Shown here one piece after another: positions 6,775-14,335 of a stretch of 17,693 bases of DNA. The notes beneath the pieces are model-generated. The model worked only from the letters and a program-made list of their open reading frames with translations. It was not told where the DNA came from and searched no databases. Position 1 is the stretch's first letter. Every line of letters begins with the position of its first letter. Source of the stretch: Candidatus Vogelbacteria bacterium (GTDB lineage: Bacteria > Patescibacteria > Paceibacteria > UBA9973 > UBA12445). Made by a program: the position numbers and the translations under genes. The DNA lies in the NCBI GenBank assembly GCA_016201425.1, contig JACQCW010000060.1:1-17693 (forward strand), written 5' to 3'.

Positions 6775-7617
6775 TTATGATTTATTGCTTGCCAGAGTCA
6801 CCAAATTCTTAAATAGCATCGCCACAGTTATCGGGCCGACACCGCCGGGAACGGGAGAGAAGATAAGAGATTTGTCGGCACAAGCGGGATCAACATCACC
6901 AACAATCTTACCCGAGACATCAGATGTGGCTGCGTCAATTATAACCACACCACCCAACTTTGTTGTCCCCTTATCTGGCAACATTTCTGGTTTGATTAAA
7001 TTAGGCACTCCAGCTCCTGTAATTATAATGTCTGCTGTTTTTGTGAATTGCGAGAGGTCTGTAGTATCGCGCCCAAGCAAAGTAACTCGTGCCCCCATAC
7101 TCTCGAGCCACACTGCCGCTGGCTTACCCACGAGCTTCCCGCGTCCCACGATCACCGCCCTAAGCCCCATCAATCCTGGTATTTTATTTCGATCCAAAAT
7201 TTCTTTGATAGCACCGGTCACAGGCGGCAAAACTGACGAGATACCGTCAGTAAAAGATTTATAAGCCGCATCAGAGAGTAGGTCAACGTCTTTGTTGACT
7301 GGCAACATATTCAAAACCTTTTGTGAGTCTACATGCTTTGGCAAAGGCAACTGCACAATGATACCCGTTGGATCATTTCTTAAAATTTTCTTGATTTCAT
7401 TAATCAGCTCATCGGTCAAAATTCCGTCTCCATATTTATACACATCAACCTTAATCCCAACCTCTTCGCCAAACTTCTTTTTCTTCTCAACATACTTTGC
7501 AGACACTGTATCATTTCCCACCCAAACAATAGCCAAACTTAAGTGCTTCAAAAGCTTAACTTTTTCTTTAAGCTCTTCTTTAATTTCATCTCTTATTTTA
7601 TTGCCATCAATTATCAT
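6775..7617 (-). CDS. folD: Bifunctional methylene-THF dehydrogenase / methenyl-THF cyclohydrolase
   Basis: FolD oxidises 5,10-methylene-THF to methenyl-THF and hydrolyses it to 10-formyl-THF in the cytoplasm. The 280-residue length is normal. Family marks include the catalytic Y42-x3-K46 within AKYVEKKKK, GIIVQLPLPKHVD (85-97), NKDVDLL (108-114), PPVTGAI (131-137) and the nucleotide-binding loop VGRGKLVGKP (157-166). SPVPGGVGPITVAMLFKN follows near the end. The KDVD motif runs into LLSDAAY rather than the usual GF-P form, a divergence seen by eye only. Its ATG overlaps the glyA stop by 4 nt (ATGA), so the two form one transcript, with glyA supplying the substrate. The last 14 or so codons recur in a displaced copy at 4976-5017. 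Confidence 0.97.
   Translation of the reverse strand: MIIDGNKIRDEIKEELKEKVKLLKHLSLAIVWVGNDTVSAKYVEKKKKFGEEVGIKVDVYKYGDGILTDELINEIKKILRNDPTGIIVQLPLPKHVDSQKVLNMLPVNKDVDLLSDAAYKSFTDGISSVLPPVTGAIKEILDRNKIPGLMGLRAVIVGRGKLVGKPAAVWLESMGARVTLLGRDTTDLSQFTKTADIIITGAGVPNLIKPEMLPDKGTTKLGGVVIIDAATSDVSGKIVGDVDPACADKSLIFSPVPGGVGPITVAMLFKNLVTLASNKS
6791..6832 (-). repeat. Intact copy of the repeated folD 3' end
   Basis: This is the partner of 4976-5017 and lies inside the folD reading frame. The identical 22-bp core is 6803-6824. It resembles the arrangement left when an integrating element enters at the 3' end of a gene and restores the reading frame with its own copy. Confidence 0.88.
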
Positions 7618-8789
7618 TTTCCCCGCAACACCACGTCAATCTTCTTTGCAATTTTAATCATGTCATCCTCCTTTTTTCCGCGAGTAGTTTCGGCAGCTGT
7701 GCCAAGACGAATACCAGAGGGGTCCATAGGGCTACGAGTATCAAACGGGATGGTATTCATGTTTACTATAATCCCCGCTTTCTCTAATTTCAGACTAGCG
7801 TCCTTGCCAGCAATGCCAGTTCCGTTTTTCCAAGTATCCATCAAAATTAAATGCGAATCAGTACCACCAGAGATAATTCTCCAGCCCAAAATTGCAAGCT
7901 CATTAGACAATACTTTTGCATTCTTTATGACTTGCTTAGCATACTTTTTGAAAGCTGGACTATCTGCCTCCCTGAGCGCCACCGCAGTCGCTGCGATCTG
8001 ATTTAAATGTGGACCGCCCTGCATTCCAGGGAAAACAGCCTTATCAACTTTTTGAGACAACCCCCTAGCATCCCTCTTCGAAAAGATCATAGCCGACCTT
8101 GGTCCGCGCAATGTTTTGTGAACTGTTGTAGTGACAACATCAGCATATTCAAACGGTGACGCATACACTTGCCCAGCAATTAGGCCAGCAAAGTGCGACA
8201 TATCTACCATAAGAAGCGCTCCACATGAATCAGCGATTTCCTTAAATTTTTTAAAATCAATCACTCTCGGGTAGGCAGTAAAGCCAGCAACAATTAACTT
8301 TGGCTGTTCTGTTTTTGCCAACTCTTTAAGCGCATCATAATTCAAAACCTCAGACTCCTTATCAACACCGTACGGAACCTGCTTCCAAATTTTCCCAGTG
8401 ATCGAAACTTTGTGGCCGTGCGTGAGGTGTCCGCCGTGTGCCAGTTGCATCCCCATAATTTTCGCTCCGGGCTCAACGAGCGCTATATAAACCGCGACAT
8501 TTGCTGGCGATCCAGATAGGGGCTGCACATTTACTGCCCACTCATTCTCATCTAAGCCAAAAAGTTTTAGTGCCCTAGCCCTACATAGATTCTCAACCTT
8601 ATCTGAAATTTCATTCCCGCCATAATATCTCGCGTTAGGATATCCTTCAGCATACTTGTTAGTTAATACTGAGCCGAGTGCCTTAAGCACATCGTCTGAA
8701 ACGTAATTTTCTGATGCGATCAAATTGATAACTCGTTTTTGTCTTAGGGCTTCAGCCTTAATTAATTTTTCTATCTGCTTGTCTTTCAT
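7614..8789 (-). CDS. glyA: Serine hydroxymethyltransferase
   Basis: GlyA is a PLP enzyme that converts serine and THF to glycine and 5,10-methylene-THF, the substrate of the FolD encoded next. The 391 residues are a little under the usual 410-420. Visible marks: NLIASENYVS (22-31), NKYAEGYPNARYYGGNE (44-60), HGGHLTHGHKVS (118-129), D196 and H199 of VDMSHFAGL, and the PLP lysine K225 in TTTVHKTLRGPR, where V223 takes the place of the more common Thr. FPGMQGGPH (253-261) follows. ATG has no Shine-Dalgarno, and a -10 box ends 9 nt before it, so the message is probably leaderless. The stop overlaps the folD start. Confidence 0.97.
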   Translation of the reverse strand: MKDKQIEKLIKAEALRQKRVINLIASENYVSDDVLKALGSVLTNKYAEGYPNARYYGGNEISDKVENLCRARALKLFGLDENEWAVNVQPLSGSPANVAVYIALVEPGAKIMGMQLAHGGHLTHGHKVSITGKIWKQVPYGVDKESEVLNYDALKELAKTEQPKLIVAGFTAYPRVIDFKKFKEIADSCGALLMVDMSHFAGLIAGQVYASPFEYADVVTTTVHKTLRGPRSAMIFSKRDARGLSQKVDKAVFPGMQGGPHLNQIAATAVALREADSPAFKKYAKQVIKNAKVLSNELAILGWRIISGGTDSHLILMDTWKNGTGIAGKDASLKLEKAGIIVNMNTIPFDTRSPMDPSGIRLGTAAETTRGKKEDDMIKIAKKIDVVLRGK

Positions 8790-8798
8790 TTATTAAAC

Positions 8799-8807
8799 AA
8801 TATATCA
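8799..8807 (-). promoter_or_regulatory. glyA-folD promoter (extended -10)
   Basis: The minus strand reads TGA-TATATT (8807-8799), an extended -10 element that ends 9 nt before the glyA ATG. A TTACCA about 17 bp further upstream is a weak -35. The start point should fall at or within a few bases of the ATG. Confidence 0.55.
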
Positions 8808-8823
8808 CAGAACAGCAAAATTG

Positions 8824-8853
8824 GTAACAAAAACCCCCGATTATAATCGGAGG
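8824..8853 (-). terminator. Terminator after the 8869-9120 gene
   Basis: CCGATTATAATCGG is a perfect 14-base palindrome extended by flanking C and G runs. On the minus strand it is followed by GTTTTTGTT. It closes the transcript from the glycan genes and the small CxxC gene, just ahead of the glyA promoter. Confidence 0.85.
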
Positions 8854-8868
8854 TAATAGGCGCAAAAG

Positions 8869-9120
8869 CTAAATGTCGTCCTGATCTATAGTCCCAGACC
8901 CAATCACAACATCACCATCAATACCGTCAGCGAGATCTTCGAGAGCCTCAATCTTCTCCCTTATTTCATCCGCTGCGGCCCGGCATTCCGGACACCCACT
9001 ATGTACATGTGCATCAATTTTACCGCCATCATCCTTAACAATTTTCTTTAGGTCATCCAAAAAGTTAATGATTTTATCCTTATGTCGGACCATGGGATGA
9101 TCACCATCATTCAAAAACAT
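8869..9120 (-). CDS. Small acidic protein with an HxHxxCxxC motif
   Basis: An 83-residue protein without signal peptide or membrane helix. The centre reads DAHVHSGCPECRAAADE, with H38, H40, C43 and C46 as likely zinc ligands, followed by a charged helix (EIREKIEALEDLAD). The CPxCR-helix pattern resembles the putative zinc finger of anti-sigma factors (H-x3-C-x2-C), but here the histidine spacing is 2 or 4 rather than 3, so that assignment is uncertain. The tail is rich in Gly and Asp. Start support is excellent: AAAGGAGG six bases before ATG. It follows the SDR gene by 57 nt with no clear terminator between, so it may be the last gene of that transcript. Confidence 0.78.
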   Translation of the reverse strand: MFLNDGDHPMVRHKDKIINFLDDLKKIVKDDGGKIDAHVHSGCPECRAAADEIREKIEALEDLADGIDGDVVIGSGTIDQDDI

Positions 9121-9177
9121 AAACGGCCTCCTTTCTAGGTCACAAATTCTAGGGTCAGACTACCACAACAAAAACAT

Positions 9178-10215
9178 CTATTCAACTAAACCTGGGGTAT
9201 TTTCATACCGACCACCAACATCTTTCAAGACATCTTTAGATTTATAGAGATATTCGAAACCAAAACTTTTTGTAATCTTTGACCCATCCACTAGAAGTGG
9301 ATTACAAAAAACTTTCCACCAGCCATTACCAGTAGGCAGTTTCCCCCCAGACAAATACCAAGCAAAAGAAAAAAGGACACGAATTAGCGCCGCCGGTAAT
9401 TTGATAATTCTTTTTTTTATATTCTCACCCATATCACAAGCTGTCACAAAGTCGTTTGGTGATAGAATATAAACTTCGTAAGACTCGCCACCCCCAACTT
9501 GGGAAAAGGTGAACATCGCAACTGCGTCCGTCACATCATCTTCATGAACGTACTGCTCTGTCCATCCCAAGGGTGAATCGACGACGACGGGAAGCGCAGT
9601 GCTAAAAAAAACGCGCGGATCTGAGATCCCAATCCCTAATTTATTTCTCCTGGGACCAAAAATAGAAGATAATCTTAGAACAAAAACTTGCTTCTTATGA
9701 TCTGACTGATCAAACAAATGCCGAAGCTTATTCTCAACTTCTCTTTTTTGTCGACCACAAACGTACTCTGTCTCTTTTGGCTCATCGGATTCGTCGAATG
9801 GTTTATCAGAATCTTGATCCGCAGCCGCATCATAAACAAAAATATCACTCAAAAAAATAAGTTTCTTTACAAACTTATTTTTGAAGGCAAACTCAAACAA
9901 CATCTGGGAACTTTCAATATTTAGTTTTGTCTGTAATTCCTCATTACCAAAAAGTCCATTGGTCTGCCAGGCCGCGTGGATAACAACCTCTGGTTTATTT
10001 ATGAGTGCGGGGATTTTCCAAATATTTTGGTACAGATTTGCAGTGATCCATATAATTTTCTTATTATCCTTGAGAAGTTCTGGTATGGACAACCTGTCAA
10101 TCGCGATGATCTGCTCAACGTCGGGACTTTTCGAAAATTGATCACAAAGGATGGCGCCGATGTATCCAGCAGCACCAGTTATCATGATTATCTTTGGTGG
10201 TTTAAATTGAAACAT
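9178..10215 (-). CDS. Extended SDR, NAD-dependent sugar epimerase/dehydratase-like, with altered active-site Tyr
   Basis: A 345-residue protein of the NAD-dependent epimerase/dehydratase family, whose members alter nucleotide sugars. The N-terminus has the Rossmann loop TGAAGYIG (13-20), D40 of IAIDR, HAAW (80-83) and a LIFLSDIFVYD strand with Ser123. The active-site helix reads EYVCGRQKREVE: aligned on K157, the usual catalytic Tyr of YxxxK is Cys153. A tyrosine two residues earlier (Y151) might substitute. The start at 10215 is chosen over 10230 because its ATG overlaps the previous stop as TAATG and has GGAG four bases upstream. It is the second gene after the sugar phosphotransferase, which suggests glycan assembly. 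The substrate cannot be read from sequence. Confidence 0.88.
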   Translation of the reverse strand: MFQFKPPKIIMITGAAGYIGAILCDQFSKSPDVEQIIAIDRLSIPELLKDNKKIIWITANLYQNIWKIPALINKPEVVIHAAWQTNGLFGNEELQTKLNIESSQMLFEFAFKNKFVKKLIFLSDIFVYDAAADQDSDKPFDESDEPKETEYVCGRQKREVENKLRHLFDQSDHKKQVFVLRLSSIFGPRRNKLGIGISDPRVFFSTALPVVVDSPLGWTEQYVHEDDVTDAVAMFTFSQVGGGESYEVYILSPNDFVTACDMGENIKKRIIKLPAALIRVLFSFAWYLSGGKLPTGNGWWKVFCNPLLVDGSKITKSFGFEYLYKSKDVLKDVGGRYENTPGLVE

Positions 10216-11555
10216 TACACTCCAACGCAAGACAAAATTATCTCCAGGGTTCGAAACGCGATCTTAATGTCGATCCAAAATGATCGATGCTTAAAATAAA
10301 ATAGATCATATGAAAGCTTTTCTTTAGTTGCCTCGATGGCTGTGCCGTGATGTGGATGACCCTCTTGGTAAATCTGAGCCCACCCCGATAATCCAGGTTT
10401 TATTAGGTGACGAACCCTATAAAAAGGAATTTGAGATTCATACTCTTTAACAAGAGGCAAAAATTCAGGTCTTGGGCCCACCAAAGAAAGATCTCCTCGT
10501 ATCACACTCCAAAGTTGAGGTAACTCGTCTATTCGAGTTCGGCGAAGAAATGATCCGATAGTTGTCGTATGAAGCTGAGTTTTTCCACTTTTATAGTTAC
10601 CGCTGTCATTACCAGTCATTGTCCTAAATTTATAAATCGAAAAGAGTTTATCATATTGACCAACACGCTCCTGCTTTATAAAAATCGGCCGGCCGTCTTC
10701 TAACCAAATAGCTAGCGAAACGAGTGGATAAATCACCAAAGTTGTTAAAGCTAGTACCGTGGACAAAATGATATCCATAAAACGCTTCAACAAATCATAA
10801 ATTGCAGACCCCTGGACAACGATATTCTCAATAAACCACCAGTCATTAACCCTAGAAAGTGGGATCCGATCAAATAATTCTTCGTAGAATGAATCGACGT
10901 CGACAACCCTAAGCTTATAGTACTTCGTAACTCCCAGTGATGCTGCCAAATTTTTTTCTACATCTCTACAAAAATGAATCATCACGATCTGAATATGTTC
11001 GGCGTGTATAAGTTCAACTAAACTTGCACGATCAAGATTGTTTGACCGACGAATTACCCGATAACCATGACACACATTGCCGTTTAACTCCTCCGCAATT
11101 TTATCAGCCTCGGTACTTTCGCCAATAATGAGTAGTGGTTCTGGACGACTAATATATAGCAATGGCAATATTATGAGTCTCCAGAAAACTATAATGACGG
11201 TAGAAAAAATAAAATAAATAAATAAATTAGTCTTGGGTGTAAGTCCAGATGGAATGAAGTAAAACACAACGACAGCCAAAAGACTGTTCACAATCTGCGC
11301 GTTAACTATAGTCGAAATAATCTTCCGTCTAAAGAGGATGGTCTGCTTCCCATACAAATTAAAAATAAAGAAAACGACCAGCCATAAGACTATTGCAGGT
11401 AGAAAAGCAAGAATATGGTCAAAAAAGAGTTGACCAAAAGCCCCGTAACGAATATCGTCATAGCGAATCGAAAGAGTTAGCCAAACAGCCAACACAAAGG
11501 ATATTATGTCTCCAACAATCATTAAAAAACGTTCTTTTTTCCGACCCATTATCAT
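10215..11555 (-). CDS. Polyprenyl-phosphate sugar phosphotransferase (initiating glycosyltransferase)
   Basis: This family moves a sugar phosphate from a nucleotide sugar to undecaprenyl phosphate, the first membrane step of surface polysaccharide synthesis. The 446-residue protein has the full WbaP/WcaJ layout: four or five N-terminal membrane helices (about 10-135) and a Rossmann-like middle domain starting LLIIGEST (141-148). The C-terminal catalytic domain begins at KRFMDIILS (257-265). Its marks are PIFIKQERVGQ (290-300), KFRTM (309-313), RIDELPQLW with the D343-E344 pair, GDLSLVGPRPE (354-364) and IKPGLSGWAQI (385-395). No Shine-Dalgarno precedes the ATG, and a TAGAAT -10 box ends 8 nt upstream. 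A second in-frame ATG lies two codons in. Confidence 0.95.
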   Translation of the reverse strand: MIMGRKKERFLMIVGDIISFVLAVWLTLSIRYDDIRYGAFGQLFFDHILAFLPAIVLWLVVFFIFNLYGKQTILFRRKIISTIVNAQIVNSLLAVVVFYFIPSGLTPKTNLFIYFIFSTVIIVFWRLIILPLLYISRPEPLLIIGESTEADKIAEELNGNVCHGYRVIRRSNNLDRASLVELIHAEHIQIVMIHFCRDVEKNLAASLGVTKYYKLRVVDVDSFYEELFDRIPLSRVNDWWFIENIVVQGSAIYDLLKRFMDIILSTVLALTTLVIYPLVSLAIWLEDGRPIFIKQERVGQYDKLFSIYKFRTMTGNDSGNYKSGKTQLHTTTIGSFLRRTRIDELPQLWSVIRGDLSLVGPRPEFLPLVKEYESQIPFYRVRHLIKPGLSGWAQIYQEGHPHHGTAIEATKEKLSYDLFYFKHRSFWIDIKIAFRTLEIILSCVGV

Positions 11556-11563
11556 AGTTTAGT

Positions 11564-11569
11564 ATTCTA
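11564..11569 (-). promoter_or_regulatory. -10 box of the sugar phosphotransferase gene
   Basis: TAGAAT on the minus strand lies 8 nt before the ATG at 11555, as at secD and glyA. No good -35 is visible. It shares the 60-bp intergenic gap with the oppositely oriented glycosyltransferase promoter. Confidence 0.45.
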
Positions 11570-11599
11570 CAATGTAATGTAACTTAAATAAAGAGCTTA

Positions 11600-11608
11600 T
11601 GGTAATAT
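11600..11608 (+). promoter_or_regulatory. Extended -10 of the GT4 glycosyltransferase gene
   Basis: TGG-TAATAT on the plus strand ends 7 nt before the ATG at 11616, with no Shine-Dalgarno between. It faces away from the promoter of the sugar phosphotransferase gene, so the two glycan genes are divergently expressed. Confidence 0.5.
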
Positions 11609-11615
11609 AACTAAC

Positions 11616-12713
11616 ATGAGTGAGAAAAAGAAAATTTTATTCGTCATAACTAAATCAAATTGGGGCGGGGCTCAAAAATATGTTTTTGAGCTTGCGACAA
11701 ACCTGCCCAAAGATAAATTCGACGTCACAGTTGTGCTTGGAGGTAACGGAGTTTTAGTAAACAAGCTTCAAAAAGAACATATAAAAACTATTACCCTTTC
11801 CAGTCTAGAACGGAACATAAACTTTTTTAAGGAGTTTGTTGTCTTATTTGATTTAATTAAAGTTTTTAGACGTGAGAAGCCAAACATCATACATCTAAAT
11901 AGTTCCAAGATCGGAGGCCTGGGGGCGCTCGCCGGAAGATTGGTATGTGTTTCTAAAATTATTTTCACAGCACACGGATTTGCCTTTAATGAGGACAGGT
12001 CGAAAATTGTAAAAATGTTCCTGTTTATCCTCAACTATATTACGATACTCTGGAGCCACAAAACAATTATAATCGACCATAAAGAATTCGACCAAGTTAA
12101 AAATCTACCGCTTTTGCACAAAAAACTAGAATTAATTCATATTGGAGTTAGGTCCGTAAACGGAATCAAAATTGCAAAAAACCCAGATAGTCCAATAGCA
12201 ATTGGCACAATATCCGAACTCACAAAAAACAAAGGCCTAATCTATGCGATAGAGGCAATTGCTAGACTCAAAAATAAAAACATTACTTTTACCATAATAG
12301 GTGAAGGCGAAGAGCGTGAGAATTTAACAAAACTTATTCACCAGCTCAACATTACTGACAAAGTACAACTGCTCGGCTTTAAAGAAAACGCAACTTCATA
12401 TTTAAATCTTTTCGACATCTTTACCCTCACATCAGTAAAAGAGGGTCTGCCCTATGCTATCCTCGAAGCCGGACTAACGGGATTACCAGTTATCGCCTCA
12501 AACATTGGTGGTATCGGAGAAATAATAGAAAATGGAAAATCGGGAATTTTGATTGAGCCAAAAAATGTTGAGCAAATAGTTGAGGGGCTCACTAAACTTA
12601 TTGACTCTCCAGAACTCCGCAAATCACTCGGCCAAGATCTCAAAAAAAACGTCGAGCAAAATTTCTCAATCAATAAGATGATCAAAGAAACAGTCAAACT
12701 ATATTGCTATTGA
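11616..12713 (+). CDS. GT4-family glycosyltransferase
   Basis: A 365-residue retaining GT-B glycosyltransferase of the family that extends lipid-linked or cell-surface sugars. N-terminal Rossmann domain: KILFVITKSNWGGAQKYV (6-23), with the Gly-Gly-Ala acceptor-side loop, and FTAHGFAF (117-124). C-terminal nucleotide-sugar domain: IGTISELTKNKG (196-207), FTIIGEGEE (225-233) and the E-x7-E motif with E276 and E284 in KEGLPYAILEAG. SNIGGIGEII (295-304) follows. No signal peptide is present; it probably works on the inner membrane face. Divergent from the sugar phosphotransferase and SDR genes, it is likely part of the same glycan pathway. Donor and acceptor cannot be read from sequence. Confidence 0.94.
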   Translation: MSEKKKILFVITKSNWGGAQKYVFELATNLPKDKFDVTVVLGGNGVLVNKLQKEHIKTITLSSLERNINFFKEFVVLFDLIKVFRREKPNIIHLNSSKIGGLGALAGRLVCVSKIIFTAHGFAFNEDRSKIVKMFLFILNYITILWSHKTIIIDHKEFDQVKNLPLLHKKLELIHIGVRSVNGIKIAKNPDSPIAIGTISELTKNKGLIYAIEAIARLKNKNITFTIIGEGEERENLTKLIHQLNITDKVQLLGFKENATSYLNLFDIFTLTSVKEGLPYAILEAGLTGLPVIASNIGGIGEIIENGKSGILIEPKNVEQIVEGLTKLIDSPELRKSLGQDLKKNVEQNFSINKMIKETVKLYCY

Positions 12714-12739
12714 CTTAAGCCCATCGATATGATTGTATT
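12710..12739 (+). promoter_or_regulatory. Possible promoter of the EEP / RNA-ligase pair
   Basis: TTGACT (12710-12715), an 18-bp spacer, then TGTATT (12734-12739) on the plus strand. The -35 overlaps the stop of the GT4 gene. The next ATG, with AAAGGAG ahead of it, is at 12772, so this transcript would have a normal leader. Confidence 0.4.
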
Positions 12740-12771
12740 GTGGCAGATAAAGGATTTGAAAGGAGATATGA

Positions 12772-13426
12772 ATGAACCTTAAAATTGGAACATACAACAT
12801 CGCTCACGGTCGTGGTACGGCCAAAAGTAACTGGGGTGGCGGATCTGGAAGAGAACGTCTCGACAGACTCGCTGCAATCGCCAAAGTTATTAAACCTCTA
12901 GACGTTGTGGTACTAAACGAAGTTGACTTCACCGCTCCATGGACGTTGTGGCTACAAAATCAAGCCATGACATTAAAAGAGCTTGGGAAGTTTTGCCACC
13001 TTGCTACCGCCATGAACAACCGAGTTATTTGGCATTGCGGGCTGGCAATCTTGAGTAGGCATCCAATTATTGATAGCGAAGTCATCAGACTTCCGCAATA
13101 TCTCAAGTGGTGGAAATCTTTCGGCTATCGCAAAGATGCCCTGGCAGCAACTATCCAACTGCCGGACGATCAACTGATTAAAATCATTGCTGTGCATCTA
13201 GATTATCACAGTGACTCGAAGGTTAGACGGCCATCTGCGGAAATCTTAATTGATTACGCAAAAAAACAGACCGTTCCTGTAGTCATGGCCGGAGACTTCA
13301 ATAACCCCCTGGCTGGTAATCGACTGGATTTTTACTCCCAAGCGCTGGCAAGTCGTTGATTACAAAGTTATCGACACCAGTCTATCTGACCACAGACCAG
13401 TCGTTGCCGAAGTCGAGATCAAATAA
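12772..13426 (+). pseudogene. Endonuclease/exonuclease/phosphatase (EEP) family protein, frameshifted
   Basis: The first frame (to 13359, 195 residues) carries most EEP motifs: TYNIAHG (7-13), VVVLNEVD with catalytic E50, GLAILSRHPI (90-99), VHLDYH (141-146) and AGDFNNP (173-179). The expected C-terminal motif is missing there, but the next frame reads IDWIFTPKRW, VVDYKVID and SDHRPVVAEVEIK, stopping at 13424-13426. The shift lies close to a run of five C at 13305-13309: removing one base would give one 217-residue protein. The spacing between GDFN and IDWIF is also unusually short, so a small deletion may have occurred. EEP enzymes cut phosphodiesters or phosphate esters; the substrate is unknown. 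An RNA ligase gene follows 13 nt later. A sequencing or assembly error is possible. Confidence 0.85.
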
Positions 13427-13439
13427 ATGGAGGTAATTT

Positions 13440-14138
13440 GTGAAAAGCTACTGGTCAATCCCTGGTCCGTCAAAGGCTCCGCGGCTACCATGTATTGCCT
13501 TTAATAAACCAGATGGCACCTGTCTCAGCTTCATGAAGATCAAGAAAAAGGGCTGGGACAGATTTGCGACACGAAATACAATGTTTGATAGGTCTCACCC
13601 AGAGTGGGGGCCAGCCATTGAGCTCTTTATGCAAAAGTATGCTGAGGCTCTGTAAAGAATTCTGCGAGACTCCAAAATATACCGCGAAGCCAAAGAGGTC
13701 ATCGCTTACGCCGAGTACTTCGGACCAAGCAGCTTCGCGGGCAATCACGATTTCGAGGAACTTAAAACCAACAAGGCCAATCTTATACTCTTTGACATCA
13801 ACATTCATAAGCGTGGCATAGTCTTACCGAGAGAGTTCATCCAAGAATTTGGCGGCAAAGTAGAGATCCCTCGGGTAATATACGAAGGCAACTTTAACCA
13901 AAGCTTTATTCAAGATGTGAAAGATAGCAAATATCCAGTGGTGGAAGGTGTCGTGGCTAAGGGGATTATTCTTGGCAAAAAGGCCAACGCCCAACATGGA
14001 CTTTGGATGGCTAAAGTTAAAACCAAAGCCTGGATTGATAAACTGAGGGCTCGAAGTAGCGACTCAGAAAGCCTGAAAAAAGTCCTAGCAGAAAATATTC
14101 AGGAGCAATCGCAACTAGCCGGCGAAGAAATCGCCTAA
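13440..14138 (+). pseudogene. RNA ligase family protein with an in-frame TAA at codon 72
   Basis: Start GTG with GGAGG upstream. The frame reads 71 codons, meets TAA at 13653-13655, then stays open in the same frame to 14138, for 232 codons in all. Nucleotidyltransferase motifs lie on both sides of the stop: motif I FNKPDG with K23, the lysine that takes AMP; FATRNTMFD (42-50); a motif III-like YAEYFG near 90-95; IIIa LILFDIN (115-121); motif IV VVEGVVAKG (E169, K174); and motif V AKVKTK (191-196). Such ligases reseal broken RNA with ATP. With the EEP gene just upstream this looks like an RNA-repair pair, an inference from context. One base change (for example GAA to TAA) explains the stop; read-through or an error are alternatives. 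Confidence 0.88.
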
Positions 14139-14146
14139 AGCAAATT

Positions 14147-14180
14147 TCCCGTACCTACACCATAGGCACGGGGATTTTTT
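14147..14180 (+). terminator. Terminator of the EEP / RNA-ligase transcript
   Basis: CCCGT-a-CCTA and TAGG-c-ACGGG form a 9-bp stem with one mismatch and a CACCA loop, followed by GATTTTTT on the plus strand. It lies 9 nt after the ligase stop. Confidence 0.88.
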
Positions 14181-14335
14181 AATATCAGAAATTTATATTT
14201 TAGATTGAAGCAAGTTTAACCTCATATGCTTTGGCTAGTATTTTTGAACCAGAATGGGAGCGGGTGAGAGTTTACAACATCATCGAAAATAACAGTATTG
14301 ATAACCTATACATAATATAACACAACCTGAGAATT
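14181..14335. other. Intergenic gap between converging transcripts
   Basis: This AT-rich stretch lies between the plus-strand terminator and the rodA stop. No terminator for rodA is evident. On the plus strand there is a protein-like run without a start codon, about 42 codons ending at TAA, that includes FEPEWERVRVYNIIENN. It could be the tail of a lost gene, or chance. Confidence 0.35.

Noticed and set aside
6752..7264. Long plus-strand frame across folD
   Set aside because: It is the reverse strand of folD codons; it has low-complexity content typical of a shadow and no ribosome site.
13917..14138. Separate small gene starting at GTG 13917
   Set aside because: It is in the same frame as the RNA ligase and holds its motifs IV and V; there is no ribosome site. 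It is better read as the 3' part of the interrupted ligase gene.
13440..14138. Alternative genetic code explaining the TAA in the ligase gene
   Set aside because: TAA ends folD and other intact genes here, and the recoding known in some CPR bacteria affects TGA, not TAA.
14225..14265. tRNA-like GGTTCAA on the minus strand
   Set aside because: There is no matching acceptor stem, anticodon arm or T-stem pairing around it.
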